From contig JBAYVU010000001.1 of the NCBI GenBank assembly GCA_041674385.1, forward strand, positions 124,001 to 188,000: a stretch of DNA of 64,000 bases, written 5' to 3'. This DNA comes from JACRAR01 sp041674385 (GTDB taxonomy: Bacteria > Pseudomonadota > Gammaproteobacteria > Burkholderiales > Rhodocyclaceae). How positions within the stretch are numbered: position 1 is the stretch's first letter; each line of letters begins with the position of its first letter. The notes beneath the pieces are model-generated. The model did not search any database. It was not told the origin of the DNA and saw only the letters and a list, made by a program, of their open reading frames with translations. A program made the position numbers and the translations under genes. Positions 1 through 9,312 of the stretch are shown piece after piece.

Positions 1-625
1 TCTGGTGGTCGAGCGGTTCTTCGCAGACCTGTTGCGGCGACATATAGGCCGGCGAGCCGACGCCGGTCACCTGGGTCTGGTCGCTGCCGCCGGTGATGGC
101 GGCGCCGAAATCGGAGATCTTGATGTCGTCCCCTGCCTCGCCCTGGCCCGCATGCTGTGTCAGCAGAATGTTGGCCGGCTTGATGTCGCGATGCGTGATC
201 CCCATGCGGTAGGCGTAATCGAGAGCCCGCGAGCATTTGAAGATGATTTCCACCAGACGCTCGATCGGCAGCAAACGGTCGGGCGAACAGAACTGCTCCA
301 GGGTTCCGCCGGGCACATATTCCATCACGATATAGCTCAGCTGATCATCAACCACCGCATCGTAGATCTGCACGATATGCGGATGCATCAATTTGCCGGC
401 CAGCGAGGCTTCGTTGACCAGCATGCGATGATAGGCATGGCCTTTGCCAAGGTCGGTGAGGACCTCGGGAAGCATCACCTTGATGGCCACATGGCGCTGG
501 GCGAAACTGTCGAAGCCCAGATAAACCGTCGAGGTCGCTCCCTCGCCGAGCTTCCTGACGACCTGGTACTTGCCGATGCGTTCCAGCATGGGAAAGGCAA
601 TGGTCCGCGTCAATGACGACTTCAT
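1..625 (-). CDS. Serine/threonine protein kinase, Hanks type (C-terminal part outside window)
   Basis: Reading the minus strand from an ATG at 625 gives 208 residues of a eukaryotic-like protein kinase before the window edge. Visible in order are the glycine loop GEGATSTVY, the ATP lysine in VAIKV, the catalytic loop HRDIKPANIL, the metal-binding DFG and the activation-loop/P+1 region ending in SPAYMSPQQ. All residues needed for activity are present, so it is probably a live kinase that phosphorylates Ser/Thr on unknown partners. The N terminus carries no membrane segment; any transmembrane or sensor domain would lie beyond the edge. A second in-frame ATG at 589 is possible; neither start has a strong ribosome site. 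It follows argH on the same strand after 38 bases and may be co-transcribed with it. Confidence 0.85.
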   Translation of the reverse strand, partial: MKSSLTRTIAFPMLERIGKYQVVRKLGEGATSTVYLGFDSFAQRHVAIKVMLPEVLTDLGKGHAYHRMLVNEASLAGKLMHPHIVQIYDAVVDDQLSYIVMEYVPGGTLEQFCSPDRLLPIERLVEIIFKCSRALDYAYRMGITHRDIKPANILLTQHAGQGEAGDDIKISDFGAAITGGSDQTQVTGVGSPAYMSPQQVCEEPLDHQ

Positions 626-663
626 TTCTTGCCCGGGTGGCGGGATCGGGAGTCCTGGCAGTT

Positions 664-2061
664 TCAGCCTAATGCCCGCCGCGCGCGCAGGATCGCCGCG
701 CGAACTTGCGCGGGGGCGGTGCCGCCGATGTGATTGCGGGCGGCCAGTGAACCATCGACGCTGAGCACGGCAAACACATCCGCGTCGATCAGGGGCGAGA
801 AGGCGCGCAACTCGTCGAGCGGCAGGTCGGCCAGATCGCAGCCCCTGGCTTCCACGCTGCGCACGGCCAGCGCTACAGCCTCATGCGCATCGCGGAAAGG
901 CAGCCCCTTCTTGACCAGGTAGTCGGCCAGGTCGGTGGCGGTGGCGTAACCCTGTTTCAGTGCGCTGGTCATCGCCTCGGCTTTGACGCGGATGCCCGGC
1001 ACCAGTTCGGCGAAGATGCGCAGCGTGTCGGCCAGGGTGTCCGCCGTATCGAACAAGGGTTCCTTGTCTTCCTGGTTGTCCTTGTTGTAGGCCAGCGGCT
1101 GGCCCTTCATCAGGGTCAGCAGACCCATCAGATGGCCGAACACGCGACCGGTTTTGCCGCGCGCCAGTTCCGGCACATCCGGATTCTTTTTCTGCGGCAT
1201 GATCGAAGAACCGGTGCAGAAGCGGTCGGCCAGATCGATGAAGCCGATGCGCGGGTTCATCCACAGCACCAGCTCTTCGGAGAAACGCGAGACATGCATC
1301 ATCGCCAGCGATGCGGCGGCGGTGAATTCGATGGCGAAATCGCGATCCGACACGGCATCCAGGGAGTTTTCGCAGACGCCGTCGAAACCCAGGTCGCGCG
1401 CGACGGATTCGCGATCGATCGGAAAACTGGTGCCGGCCAGCGCGGCGGCACCCAGCGGCAATTGGTTCAGACGCCGGCGGCAATCGGCCAGACGCGAACG
1501 GTCGCGCCTGGCCATCTCGACATAGGCCAACAGGTGGTGGCCGAAAGTCACCGGCTGAGCCACCTGCAAGTGGGTGAAGCCGGGCAGCGGCGTCGCCGCA
1601 TGTGTTTCCGCGAGGTCGAGCAAGGCATTCTGGTAGTCGCGCAGCAGGCCGTCGATGCCGTCGAGCGAGTCGCGCAGCCACAGGCGGATGTCGGTGGCAA
1701 CCTGGTCGTTGCGCGAACGGCCGGTGTGCAGGCGCTTGCCGGCGTCGCCGATCAGCGCGGTCAGACGCTTCTCGATGTTCAGATGCACGTCCTCGTCGTC
1801 GAGATTCCAGCGGAATTCACCGCGCTCGATTTCTCCCTGGATTTGCGCCATGCCGCGCTCGATCGCGGCCAGGTCGGCGTCCGCGATGATGGACTGCCTG
1901 GCGAGCATGCGGGCGTGGGCCAGCGAAGCGCGGATGTCCTGCTGGGCCATGCGACGATCGAACGATACCGAGGCGGTATAGCGTTTGACCAGATCGGAAA
2001 CCGGCTCGGAGAATCTGCCCGACCAAGCCTTGCCGCTGGCGTCGATGTGCTGATCTGTCAT
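664..2061 (-). CDS. argH: Argininosuccinate lyase
   Basis: Cytoplasmic enzyme of the fumarase/aspartase superfamily that splits argininosuccinate into arginine and fumarate, the last step of arginine synthesis. The 465-residue product has the normal family length. The superfamily signature around GSSIMPQKKNPD is intact, with the catalytic serine loop at about residues 285-286, and the N-terminal SGRFSEPVSDLVKRY segment is typical of ArgH. The reading frame stays open upstream to 2310, but the ATG at 2061 starts the conserved MTDQHIDASGKAWSGRF segment; the extension would run into the divergent kinase gene and has no family support. It is divergent from the AlgZ-like gene, with only 30 bases between the starts. 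Confidence 0.97.
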   Translation of the reverse strand: MTDQHIDASGKAWSGRFSEPVSDLVKRYTASVSFDRRMAQQDIRASLAHARMLARQSIIADADLAAIERGMAQIQGEIERGEFRWNLDDEDVHLNIEKRLTALIGDAGKRLHTGRSRNDQVATDIRLWLRDSLDGIDGLLRDYQNALLDLAETHAATPLPGFTHLQVAQPVTFGHHLLAYVEMARRDRSRLADCRRRLNQLPLGAAALAGTSFPIDRESVARDLGFDGVCENSLDAVSDRDFAIEFTAAASLAMMHVSRFSEELVLWMNPRIGFIDLADRFCTGSSIMPQKKNPDVPELARGKTGRVFGHLMGLLTLMKGQPLAYNKDNQEDKEPLFDTADTLADTLRIFAELVPGIRVKAEAMTSALKQGYATATDLADYLVKKGLPFRDAHEAVALAVRSVEARGCDLADLPLDELRAFSPLIDADVFAVLSVDGSLAARNHIGGTAPAQVRAAILRARRALG

Positions 2062-2091
2062 AATTGGCGCGAAACATCCAAGATTCATAAA

Positions 2092-3141
2092 ATGACAAGT
2101 ATACGGCAAAACTCCAGCTCCCCCAGCTCCTCCAGATTGCCGAACTTCCGCAATCTCGGGGTCTGGCTGCGCATTCTGCTGAGCGCCAATGGGCTTGCCG
2201 CGCTGGTCACTTTGGCGGGCAATCGCCAGTGGCTGGCGTTGTCCGGGGAACTGGCGTTGGCATCGGCCTCGGTCGAGCCGCCGCTGATCGCCAGCCTGTT
2301 GCTGTTGCATGCCGTGCAGCGACTGCTCGAGCGCCTGCCTTACCGCGCCGGCGCCGCATTGGTGCTTGGCATCGCGCTGTCGTGCACCGCCGGCATGCAG
2401 GTCGTCGGCATTGCGCCCGAGGCGTTCGGGACAAGCTCGGGCAATCTGGTTCGTGCGCTACTGTGGACCGGGCTGTGTACGCTGGCCTTGCTGATCTACT
2501 TCGACATCCGCGCCCGCTTGCAGTCGCCGGCGCTTGCCGAGGCGCGCCTGATGGCCTTGACGGCGAGGATCCGCCCGCACTTCCTGTTCAATGCCTTGAA
2601 CGCGGTGCTCGGCGTGATCCGCACCGACCCGCAGCGCGCCGAGGCCGCACTGGAAGAACTGTCCGACCTGTTTCGCGTACTGATGCGCGACAGCCGCGAA
2701 CTGGTCAGGCTCTCCGACGAGATCGCGCTGGCGCGCCAATACCTCGACCTGGAGCGATTGCGTCTGGGTGAGCGCCTCCAGGTGAAATGGGATGTCGCAG
2801 CCTGTCCGCCGGATGCGCTGCTGCCCCCGCTGATGCTGCAACCGTTGCTGGAGAACGCCGTGTATCACGGCATCGAACCGGCCGAACGGCCGGGGGAGAT
2901 CACCATCGGCCTTGCCCGGCGCGGCGATCAACTGCTGATCGAAATCGCCAACCCCCTCGAGCCGGGCAGGTTGCCCCACGCCGGTAACCAGATGGCGCTG
3001 GACAACATCCGCGAAAGGCTGATGCTGTTCTACGATCTTGAGGCGCGCCTGGAGACCGAAGTGGACGACGGCGAGGCGGACAACCCCGGCCGTTATGTCA
3101 CCCGCATTGTGCTGCCGTATCGCCGCGGAACGACGTCATGA
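2092..3141 (+). CDS. algZ: Sensor histidine kinase, LytS/AlgZ (His_kinase PF06580) family
   Basis: 349-residue inner-membrane sensor kinase. Four hydrophobic segments fill roughly residues 20-140. They are followed by the LytS-type dimerisation/phosphoacceptor region with RIRPHFLFN, where His163 is the predicted phosphorylation site, and an ATP-binding domain with the N box LLENAVYHG (Asn255). The family lacks the usual HisKA dimer domain, as here. The ATG at 2092 is chosen because everything upstream in the open frame is antisense to argH. Its stop overlaps the start of the LytTR regulator (ATGA), indicating translational coupling, so the two are cognate. In pseudomonads AlgZ/AlgR sit next to hemC; here two genes intervene, which supports AlgZ/AlgR naming but does not prove the same regulon. 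Confidence 0.88.
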   Translation: MTSIRQNSSSPSSSRLPNFRNLGVWLRILLSANGLAALVTLAGNRQWLALSGELALASASVEPPLIASLLLLHAVQRLLERLPYRAGAALVLGIALSCTAGMQVVGIAPEAFGTSSGNLVRALLWTGLCTLALLIYFDIRARLQSPALAEARLMALTARIRPHFLFNALNAVLGVIRTDPQRAEAALEELSDLFRVLMRDSRELVRLSDEIALARQYLDLERLRLGERLQVKWDVAACPPDALLPPLMLQPLLENAVYHGIEPAERPGEITIGLARRGDQLLIEIANPLEPGRLPHAGNQMALDNIRERLMLFYDLEARLETEVDDGEADNPGRYVTRIVLPYRRGTTS

Positions 3142-3911
3142 GCGCTGTGCCGCTGCGCCTGCTGATCGTCGATGATGAAGCGCCGGCGCGGGCCAGGCTC
3201 AGGAATTTGCTCGCCGATATTGCCGCAGAACTGCCCAACGCGGTTGCCGGCGAGGCGGCCGACGGTGTCGCGGCGCTCGAGTTCCTGACAGATCCTGCCA
3301 ACTTGCCGGTCGATGTGGTGCTGCTGGATATCCGCATGCCGCGTCTCGACGGCATCGAACTGGTCCAGCACCTGGCGAGTCGTGCCAGCACACCCGCGGT
3401 CATTTTCACCACGGCCTACGATCAGTATGCGGTGCGGGCTTTCGACCTCAATGCGATCGACTACCTGCTCAAACCGGTGCGCGCGCCGCGCCTGCTTGCC
3501 GCGCTCAAGAAGCTGCCGCACGCCTTGCCGGATGCGGCGGCGCTGCGCAGCCTGGCGCCGGAAGGACGCATGCATTTGCATTCCAGCGAGCGTGGCCGGA
3601 TATTGTTGGTGCCCATCGGCGACATCCTGTTCCTGCGCGCCGAACTGAAATACGTGACGGCGCGGACCCGCGGGCGCGAATACCTGGTCGAGGAGTCGCT
3701 GACCCATCTCGAAGATGAGTTCGGCGAGCGCTTCATCCGCGTGCATCGCAACTGCCTGGTGGCGCGCACGGCGATTGTCGGCGTCGAACGCGACCACTCG
3801 GCCGATGGCGAGGGCCACTGGCAGGTGCTGTTGCGCGACGTGGCCGAGAAACTGCCGGTGAGTCGGCGGCAGTGGCCGCAGATCAAGGCGTTATTGAAGG
3901 AAGATGCTTAA
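3138..3911 (+). CDS. algR: Response regulator with LytTR DNA-binding domain, AlgR type
   Basis: 257-residue cytoplasmic regulator. Residues 1-125 form a receiver with the acidic pocket LIVDDEAP, the phosphoacceptor Asp64 in LLDIRMPRLDG, the switch threonine in FTTAYDQYA and the conserved lysine in YLLKPV. Residues about 150-255 form a LytTR domain, including FLRAELKYVTARTRG and FIRVHRNCLVAR. It is predicted to be phosphorylated by the kinase encoded immediately upstream, whose stop codon it overlaps by four bases. Regulators of this type commonly control surface polysaccharide, pili or virulence genes; nothing in the window identifies its targets. It converges with the DUF3124 gene with no intergenic bases. 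Confidence 0.9.
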   Translation: MSAVPLRLLIVDDEAPARARLRNLLADIAAELPNAVAGEAADGVAALEFLTDPANLPVDVVLLDIRMPRLDGIELVQHLASRASTPAVIFTTAYDQYAVRAFDLNAIDYLLKPVRAPRLLAALKKLPHALPDAAALRSLAPEGRMHLHSSERGRILLVPIGDILFLRAELKYVTARTRGREYLVEESLTHLEDEFGERFIRVHRNCLVARTAIVGVERDHSADGEGHWQVLLRDVAEKLPVSRRQWPQIKALLKEDA

Positions 3912-4415
3912 CTAGAGATTCGGGAGAATCGGGCGTGCCGTCGTGATGAAAGTCAGGGTGCGCGCGGGTTCGATATCGGCGTGCAACGCTTCCACCAATG
4001 GCGGATTTACCGCCGCGCCGGCATTCCAGGAAATCAGGAAATTGGCGCCGGATCCGCCGGAGACATCGCTGCGGGGCACGAATAATTCGTGAGTGCCCAA
4101 GGGTGGAATGGTCAGCGGCGAGGGAACAAACTCTTTCACCAATTTTCCGTCGGTATCGTAGTAACGAGCATAGAGAACCTTCAGCGGCGCCTGAGAATTG
4201 GTATTGCGGATGCTGACGTGCGCAGATAAAAGTTTTTGGGACGGTTTGCCTTGTTTGTCCTGATCGCCGTGATAGATATGGGAATAGATGGGCAGGTACA
4301 GCAATTGGCCGAACGTGAGGGTGTCGGCTTTTTGCGCTGAAACAATGCTTGCGAAGGCTGCGGCAGCGATTGCGACAGCGGATCGGAGAATGGAACCGAC
4401 AATTGTTCGTCTCAT
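3912..4415 (-). CDS. DUF3124 family exported protein
   Basis: 167-residue protein with an N-terminal signal sequence (about residues 1-27, ending in VSAQ), so probably periplasmic. The body matches what I know of DUF3124: short beta-rich segments including SAHVSIRNTN, LYARYYDTDGKLV and a serine/glycine-rich stretch SDVSGGSGANFLISW. There are no enzyme motifs. A ribosome site (AGGGGATT) stands about five bases before the ATG at 4415. It converges tail to tail with the AlgR-like gene and lies downstream of the antiporter gene on the same strand, 92 bases away. Function is unknown. Confidence 0.75.
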   Translation of the reverse strand: MRRTIVGSILRSAVAIAAAAFASIVSAQKADTLTFGQLLYLPIYSHIYHGDQDKQGKPSQKLLSAHVSIRNTNSQAPLKVLYARYYDTDGKLVKEFVPSPLTIPPLGTHELFVPRSDVSGGSGANFLISWNAGAAVNPPLVEALHADIEPARTLTFITTARPILPNL

Positions 4416-4507
4416 CGTGAATCCCCTGAAAAGGATGCGTTTTTATTCTACTTGAAGTTCCGCCTAACTCGCGGAGCCAAGGCCTGGAGTCTGGACTACG
4501 GCTTCGG

Positions 4508-6235
4508 CTACGAGTGCGGCAGGGCTTCCGGTCCTGTCCGCACCAATTCATAGTCCGTGCTGCGCATCCCGCGCAACAGCGAGTCGGTATCCTCGGTGGA
4601 AATGCCCAATGCCTCCAGACTTTCCGCCGCCAATCTTAAACTGGCTTCGAGAGTCTCGGGAAACACATGGTTTACGCCAACCTGATGCAGGGCGTCGCAA
4701 GTGACCAGGTCGCGGGCGCGCGCGACGATCGCCACCTCGGGTATCTGGGAGCGGATCAGCGCCGCCGCCCGAACGGCCGCCGCCCCGTTGTCGATGGTCA
4801 AGACGACCAGTTCGACGGCGTGAAGGGAGGTGTTATTGATCAGTTCCGGATTGCAGATGTCGCCATAGAACACCGGATGCGCTTCGTTGCGCCATTTGTC
4901 CACCAGAACCGCATCGGTATCGAATGCCACGTAGGGTATGCCGCTGCTGCCCAGGATGGTGCCCACGGTATGGCCGACCCGACCATAGCCCGCGATCACG
5001 ACCCGGATTTCAGACTCGTTTTCCTGGGCTTGGTAACGAAAGCGTTCGTGCATCTGGTTCGGTTTCTCGGCCAGCCGTTGTGCCAGCCTGTTCCCCGATT
5101 TCACCAGCAGGGGGGTGAGCAGCATGGTCAGCGAGATGATTCCGATAGTCATCACGAAAATCCGATCGTCGATCACGCCGACAGCCTTGGCAGCGCCAAA
5201 TATCACGAAGCCGAACTCGCCTCCCTGGGAAAGCATCAAGGCTACCCGCAAGGCGACGCCGCGTCCTATGCTAAATGCAAGACCCAGCGCATACAGGACG
5301 ACGATCTTGATGGCGACGATCGCCAGGACGTTCAGACCGAACTCGAAAGGATGCCGAACGACGGCATTGACATCCACCGACATGCCGACGGCGACGAAGA
5401 ACAGGCTCATCAGCAAGCCCTTGTGGGGTTCCATCGTGGCCTCGATTTGCAGGCTGTAGCGGGAGGTCGACAGCATCATCCCCATCAGGAAAGCGCCCAA
5501 CGCCATCGACATGCCGGCCCGTTCCATCGCCAGGGCGGCCACGAACACCGCCCCCAGGGTGACCAGGAAAAAGGCTTCGCGGTGGTTCCGTCGGGCCAGG
5601 TAATCCAGAATGCGCGGCACCAGAAAGCGGCCGCCAAGCACAACGGCCACCATTATCGCCACGGCGGTTCCGATCTTCCCCCACAGCGGCAGCCCCAGGG
5701 GCAGCGATCCAGCGTCGCCGAGAACAGGGATCAAGGCCAGCAAAGGCACCACGGCCAGGTCTTGCATCAGCAGAATGGCAAATGCGGTCTGGCCGTGTCG
5801 ACTGGCGATTTCGCCTTGATCGCGGAGCATCTGGACGACGATCGCGGTTGACGACAAGGCAAAGCCGACACCGATGAGCAGAGCGGTCGCCCAGTCCGTC
5901 TGGAACAGCCTGAAATAGACCGCGATGCCCAAGGCCGAAAACACGATCTGCAGCGAACCGAGGCCGAACAGCGTATGCCGCATTTCCCACAAGCGGCGCG
6001 GCTTCATCTCCAGGCCGATCAGGAACAGCAACAAGACCACGCCGATCTCGGTGAACTGGCGCACGCTTTCGACCTCGGTGGTGACGAAAGGTCCCGGCGT
6101 ATGCGGCCCGACGATGACGCCGGTCACCAGCAGGCCAAGGATCGATCCGAGGCCGAAATGCCTGAATACGGCGACGGCGATCGAGGCAACGACCAGCAGG
6201 AGAACGGCCGAGTTGACGAATGAGTGTGGGTCCAT
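4508..6235 (-). CDS. Monovalent cation:proton antiporter-2 (CPA2, KefB-like) with RCK/TrkA-N domain
   Basis: 575-residue membrane protein. Residues 1 to about 380 carry some twelve hydrophobic segments of the Na/H exchanger fold, including VTGVIVGPHTPGPF and the QDLAVVPLLALIPVLG stretch typical of CPA2 carriers. From about residue 410 a cytoplasmic Rossmann domain starts with VVIAGYGRVGHTVGTILG and DTDAVLVDKWR, the TrkA-N/RCK nucleotide-binding fold that gates KefB/KefC-type potassium efflux. Probable role is K+/H+ exchange in pH or electrophile stress. The frame is open 36 codons further upstream, but the ATG at 6235 begins the hydrophobic family N terminus. It is divergent from hemC with 152 bases between. 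Substrate is inferred from family only. Confidence 0.9.
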   Translation of the reverse strand: MDPHSFVNSAVLLLVVASIAVAVFRHFGLGSILGLLVTGVIVGPHTPGPFVTTEVESVRQFTEIGVVLLLFLIGLEMKPRRLWEMRHTLFGLGSLQIVFSALGIAVYFRLFQTDWATALLIGVGFALSSTAIVVQMLRDQGEIASRHGQTAFAILLMQDLAVVPLLALIPVLGDAGSLPLGLPLWGKIGTAVAIMVAVVLGGRFLVPRILDYLARRNHREAFFLVTLGAVFVAALAMERAGMSMALGAFLMGMMLSTSRYSLQIEATMEPHKGLLMSLFFVAVGMSVDVNAVVRHPFEFGLNVLAIVAIKIVVLYALGLAFSIGRGVALRVALMLSQGGEFGFVIFGAAKAVGVIDDRIFVMTIGIISLTMLLTPLLVKSGNRLAQRLAEKPNQMHERFRYQAQENESEIRVVIAGYGRVGHTVGTILGSSGIPYVAFDTDAVLVDKWRNEAHPVFYGDICNPELINNTSLHAVELVVLTIDNGAAAVRAAALIRSQIPEVAIVARARDLVTCDALHQVGVNHVFPETLEASLRLAAESLEALGISTEDTDSLLRGMRSTDYELVRTGPEALPHS

Positions 6236-6387
6236 GGATGGTCGAATACTACTACGCATCCGGCCTGGCCGGCAGCCAGCGTCAGGGCAGGCAGGCATGC
6301 TAAAATCCACAGCCGTTGGCGGGCGCCATGCGCGCATGCGCACCGCATGTCGGTCATCATTAATTTTCCCTTTCGGTACGATAACCC

Positions 6388-7323
6388 GTGAGCAATAATT
6401 CCCCCGAACGTATCGTCATCGCCACCCGCGAATCGCGGCTTGCCCTGTGGCAGGCCGAACATGTGCGCGACCTGCTGCAACGTTTATACCCGGCCAGTCG
6501 GGTCGAATTGCGGGGCATGACCACGCGCGGCGATCAAATCCTCGATCGTCCGTTGGCCAAGGTCGGCGGCAAGGGGCTGTTCGTCAAGGAACTGGAAACT
6601 GCGCTGCTCGAAGGCAGCGCCGACATCGCCGTGCATTCGATGAAGGATGTGCCGATGCAGCTCGAAGCCGAATTCGCGCTGGTTGCCATCGGCCCGCGCG
6701 AAGTGCCGCTGGATGCCTTCGTCTCGAACAAGTATGCGAATCTTGCCGAGATGCCGCCGGGTGCCGTGGTCGGTACTTCCAGCCTGCGCCGCGAAGCGCA
6801 ACTGCACGCAAATTTTCCCTACCTGTCCGTCGTCAGCCTGCGCGGCAATCTCGACACCCGGCTGCGCAAGCTCGACAGCGGCGACTATGATGCGATCATA
6901 CTGGCTGCGGCGGGCTTGACCCGGCTCGGTCTGGGCGAACGGATTCGATCCGTGCTGCCGGCCGAGCAGTCGCTGCCTGCCGCAGGGCAGGGAGCGCTGG
7001 GCATCGAAGCCCTGGCGTCGCGCGCCGATGTCGCGGCCTGGCTGGCGCCGCTCAACGACCCGGCCACGGCAGCCTGCGTGCGCACCGAGCGCGCCGTGTC
7101 GCGCGCGCTGGCGGGTAGTTGCGAAGTGCCTCTCGGCGCCTATGCGGTGATGCAGGATGATGGCCGAGTCTGGCTGCGCGGCTTCGTCGCCACGCCAGAC
7201 GGCAGGCGCTTCGCTCGTGCCGAACTCAAGGGCGAGTCCAGCGATCCGGAAGCGCTGGGACTCGAACTCGCCGCCGAACTGCGCGCTCAGGGCGCCGTCG
7301 AAATCCTTGCCGAGCTTGGCTGA
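6388..7323 (+). CDS. hemC: Porphobilinogen deaminase (hydroxymethylbilane synthase)
   Basis: Polymerises four porphobilinogens into hydroxymethylbilane in tetrapyrrole synthesis. The 311-residue cytoplasmic protein shows the N-terminal IATRESRLALWQAEHV, the catalytic aspartate in DIAVHSMKDVP, and Cys245 in AGSCEVPLGAY, which carries the dipyrromethane cofactor. The start is GTG at 6388, where family similarity begins (SNNSPERIVIATR). It is the first gene of a hemC-hemD-hemX-hemY run on the plus strand, five bases ahead of hemD. The 152-base upstream gap, shared with the divergent antiporter, must hold its promoter; a TAAAAT at 6301-6306 is a possible -10 but has no convincing -35. Confidence 0.97.
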   Translation: MSNNSPERIVIATRESRLALWQAEHVRDLLQRLYPASRVELRGMTTRGDQILDRPLAKVGGKGLFVKELETALLEGSADIAVHSMKDVPMQLEAEFALVAIGPREVPLDAFVSNKYANLAEMPPGAVVGTSSLRREAQLHANFPYLSVVSLRGNLDTRLRKLDSGDYDAIILAAAGLTRLGLGERIRSVLPAEQSLPAAGQGALGIEALASRADVAAWLAPLNDPATAACVRTERAVSRALAGSCEVPLGAYAVMQDDGRVWLRGFVATPDGRRFARAELKGESSDPEALGLELAAELRAQGAVEILAELG

Positions 7324-7328
7324 ATGCT

Positions 7329-8156
7329 GTGGGCAAAATCCAGACCCCGCCGAGCTTGTCCGGCAGACATCTCGTCGTGACTCGGCCGGCGGCGCAGGCG
7401 GGCCATCTGGCTGCCGAGATCGAACGCCTGGGCGGCCATGCGGTGCTGTTTCCGGTGCTGGCCATTCAAGACCTCAAGGATCCGCAGCCGTTGCTCGACC
7501 TGGCCTGCCGGCTCGACGATTTCGACCTGGCCGTGTTCGTCAGTCCCAACGCGGTCAATAAGGCGCTGACCGTCATCTGCGCGCAGCGTCCTTGGCCTGT
7601 GCGACTGCCGGTGGCGGTGATGGGCCAGGCCAGCCAGCGCGAGGCGGCGCGTTTCGGTATCGCCAAGGTCATCGCCCCGGCGCAGCGCCACGATTCCGAG
7701 GCGCTGCTGGAACTTCCCGAGCTGCAAGACATGGCCGGCAAACGGATCGTGATATTGCGCGGCGACGGCGGCCGCGAATTGCTCGGCGACACGCTTGCCG
7801 CGCGCGGCGCCAAGGTCGAATTCGTCACCTGCTACCGGCGCGGCAAACCGGGTCTGGATGCTGCGCCGCTGCTGCAACTCTGGGCGCATCGACAGCTCGA
7901 TGCGATCACCGTGACCAGCAGCGAAGGCCTGCGCAATCTTTTTGACATGGTGGGCAGCCCCGGCCAGGCTGCGCTCCAGAACACCCCGCTGTTCGCCCCG
8001 CATCCGCGCATCGCCGAGCAGGCGCGCTCCCTCGGCGTGCGGCGAGTGGTGCCAACCGCCCCCGGCGACGAGGGCCTGCTGGCCGGAATGATCGAATATT
8101 TTTCCTCGCCCGAATATGACCGACTCACAACAACAAGCGACAGCCAGCCATCCTGA
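7329..8156 (+). CDS. hemD: Uroporphyrinogen-III synthase
   Basis: Cyclises hydroxymethylbilane with inversion of ring D to uroporphyrinogen III. The 275-residue product is of normal length for this weakly conserved family. Typical segments are LVVTRPAAQAGHLAAEIERLGG at the start, FVSPNAVNKAL, the GKRIVILRGDGGRELLGDTL region and the late TVTSSEGLRNLF motif followed by PRIAEQARSLG. The start is GTG at 7329, five bases after the hemC stop; the ATG at 7324 is in another frame. The 3' end overlaps the longer hemX reading by 41 bases. Part of the hem operon. Confidence 0.93.
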   Translation: MGKIQTPPSLSGRHLVVTRPAAQAGHLAAEIERLGGHAVLFPVLAIQDLKDPQPLLDLACRLDDFDLAVFVSPNAVNKALTVICAQRPWPVRLPVAVMGQASQREAARFGIAKVIAPAQRHDSEALLELPELQDMAGKRIVILRGDGGRELLGDTLAARGAKVEFVTCYRRGKPGLDAAPLLQLWAHRQLDAITVTSSEGLRNLFDMVGSPGQAALQNTPLFAPHPRIAEQARSLGVRRVVPTAPGDEGLLAGMIEYFSSPEYDRLTTTSDSQPS

Positions 8157-9312
8157 CGGGATGTCCACCGAACAGCCGGCCTTGCTGAGCCCCGCCCCCG
8201 CTCCGCTTTGGCTGCGTGTGCTGGCCGCGTTGCGCCGCCCGTCGGTGCTGCTCGCCACATTGGCGCTGCTGCTGCTCGGCTGGCAATGGTTGGAAACCCG
8301 CGTGCGCCTTGCCGATCTTCAGCAGGAGTTGGCCAAGCGCCTGGCCGAAGGCGATGCCCTGGCCAGGGAAAGCCGCACCCTGACCCGGCAGAATCAGGAG
8401 CTGCTGCAAGCCCTGACTGCCAGGACCACCCTGCTCGAAGCCAAGCAGGCTGAGGCGCAGAGCCAGCAGTTGGCGCTCGAAAGCATGTACCAGGAGCTGT
8501 CGAGAAGCCGCGACGAGCGGGTGCTGGCGGAAATCGAGCAAGCCGTGGCGATCGCTGCGCAGCAATTGCAGCTGACCGGCAACGTCGAAGCGGTGTTGAT
8601 CGCCTTGCAAGGGGTTGACGCGCGTCTGGCGCGCACCGCACAGACGCGCCTGTTGCCGCTGCGCAAGCTGATCAACCGCGATATCGATCGGCTCAAGGCG
8701 CTGCCGCTCGCCGACGTGCCGGGGATTGCGCTCAAACTGGAAGGCGTGATCGGCGTCGTGGACAGCCTGCCGTTGGCTTTCGAACAGCGCACCCGTGTCG
8801 AACCGGCGTCCAAGGCAAAGACCAATCCGCGCCAGAAAGCCGCTGCGCCAAGCGCCGCGGGCGGCTTTTGGCAAGATTTGGGTCGCGACCTGTGGGAGGA
8901 GATCAAGCAACTGATCCGGGTCGAGCGCATCGACCAACCCGCCCCGGTATTGCTTGCCCCCTCGCAAGTTTTCTTCCTGCGCGAGAATCTCAAGCTGCGC
9001 CTGATCGATGCCCGTCTGGCCTTGCTGCAACGCGACGGCCGTACCTACCGGGAGGACTTGCGCCAGGCGCGGGAACAGCTCGAACGTTATTTCGACGCCC
9101 GCGAAAAAACCGTAAGCAATGCGATCGCCATGCTGAAGGGCTTGTCCAGCGCCGATCTCAGCTTGGAGTTGCCGACCTTGGGAGAGACGCTCGGCAGTAT
9201 TCGCAATTTCAAGTTGACGCTGGATAAAGAGAGCCCGCTCATCAGCCCCCGTCCCAGAAGCGGGAGCGGTGGCACCGCTGGCGCACCGACTGCGGCCGGG
9301 GTCGCGCGCTGA
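8116..9312 (+). CDS. hemX: HemX-like membrane-anchored protein (uroporphyrinogen-III C-methyltransferase family, non-catalytic)
   Basis: 398-residue protein with one transmembrane helix (about residues 42-62, SVLLATLALLLLGWQWL), a long coiled coil rich in Gln/Glu/Leu (about 65-145) and a large soluble C-terminal domain, the HemX pattern of hemCDXY operons. The family name mentions methyltransferase, but no SAM-binding motif is visible. It probably acts as an inner-membrane scaffold or regulator of tetrapyrrole synthesis. Two starts compete: ATG 8116, inside hemD, and ATG 8161, four bases after the hemD stop; neither has a strong ribosome site. The stop overlaps the hemY start (TGATG). Confidence 0.85.
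   Translation: MTDSQQQATASHPDGMSTEQPALLSPAPAPLWLRVLAALRRPSVLLATLALLLLGWQWLETRVRLADLQQELAKRLAEGDALARESRTLTRQNQELLQALTARTTLLEAKQAEAQSQQLALESMYQELSRSRDERVLAEIEQAVAIAAQQLQLTGNVEAVLIALQGVDARLARTAQTRLLPLRKLINRDIDRLKALPLADVPGIALKLEGVIGVVDSLPLAFEQRTRVEPASKAKTNPRQKAAAPSAAGGFWQDLGRDLWEEIKQLIRVERIDQPAPVLLAPSQVFFLRENLKLRLIDARLALLQRDGRTYREDLRQAREQLERYFDAREKTVSNAIAMLKGLSSADLSLELPTLGETLGSIRNFKLTLDKESPLISPRPRSGSGGTAGAPTAAGVAR

Noticed and set aside
883..2091. Open frame of about 400 codons upstream of the AlgZ-like start
   Set aside because: It is entirely antisense to argH, which has full family motifs. High-GC genes leave such antisense frames open.
2062..2310. Longer argH start
   Set aside because: The extension overlaps the divergent kinase gene, has no family similarity, and the ATG at 2061 begins the conserved N terminus.
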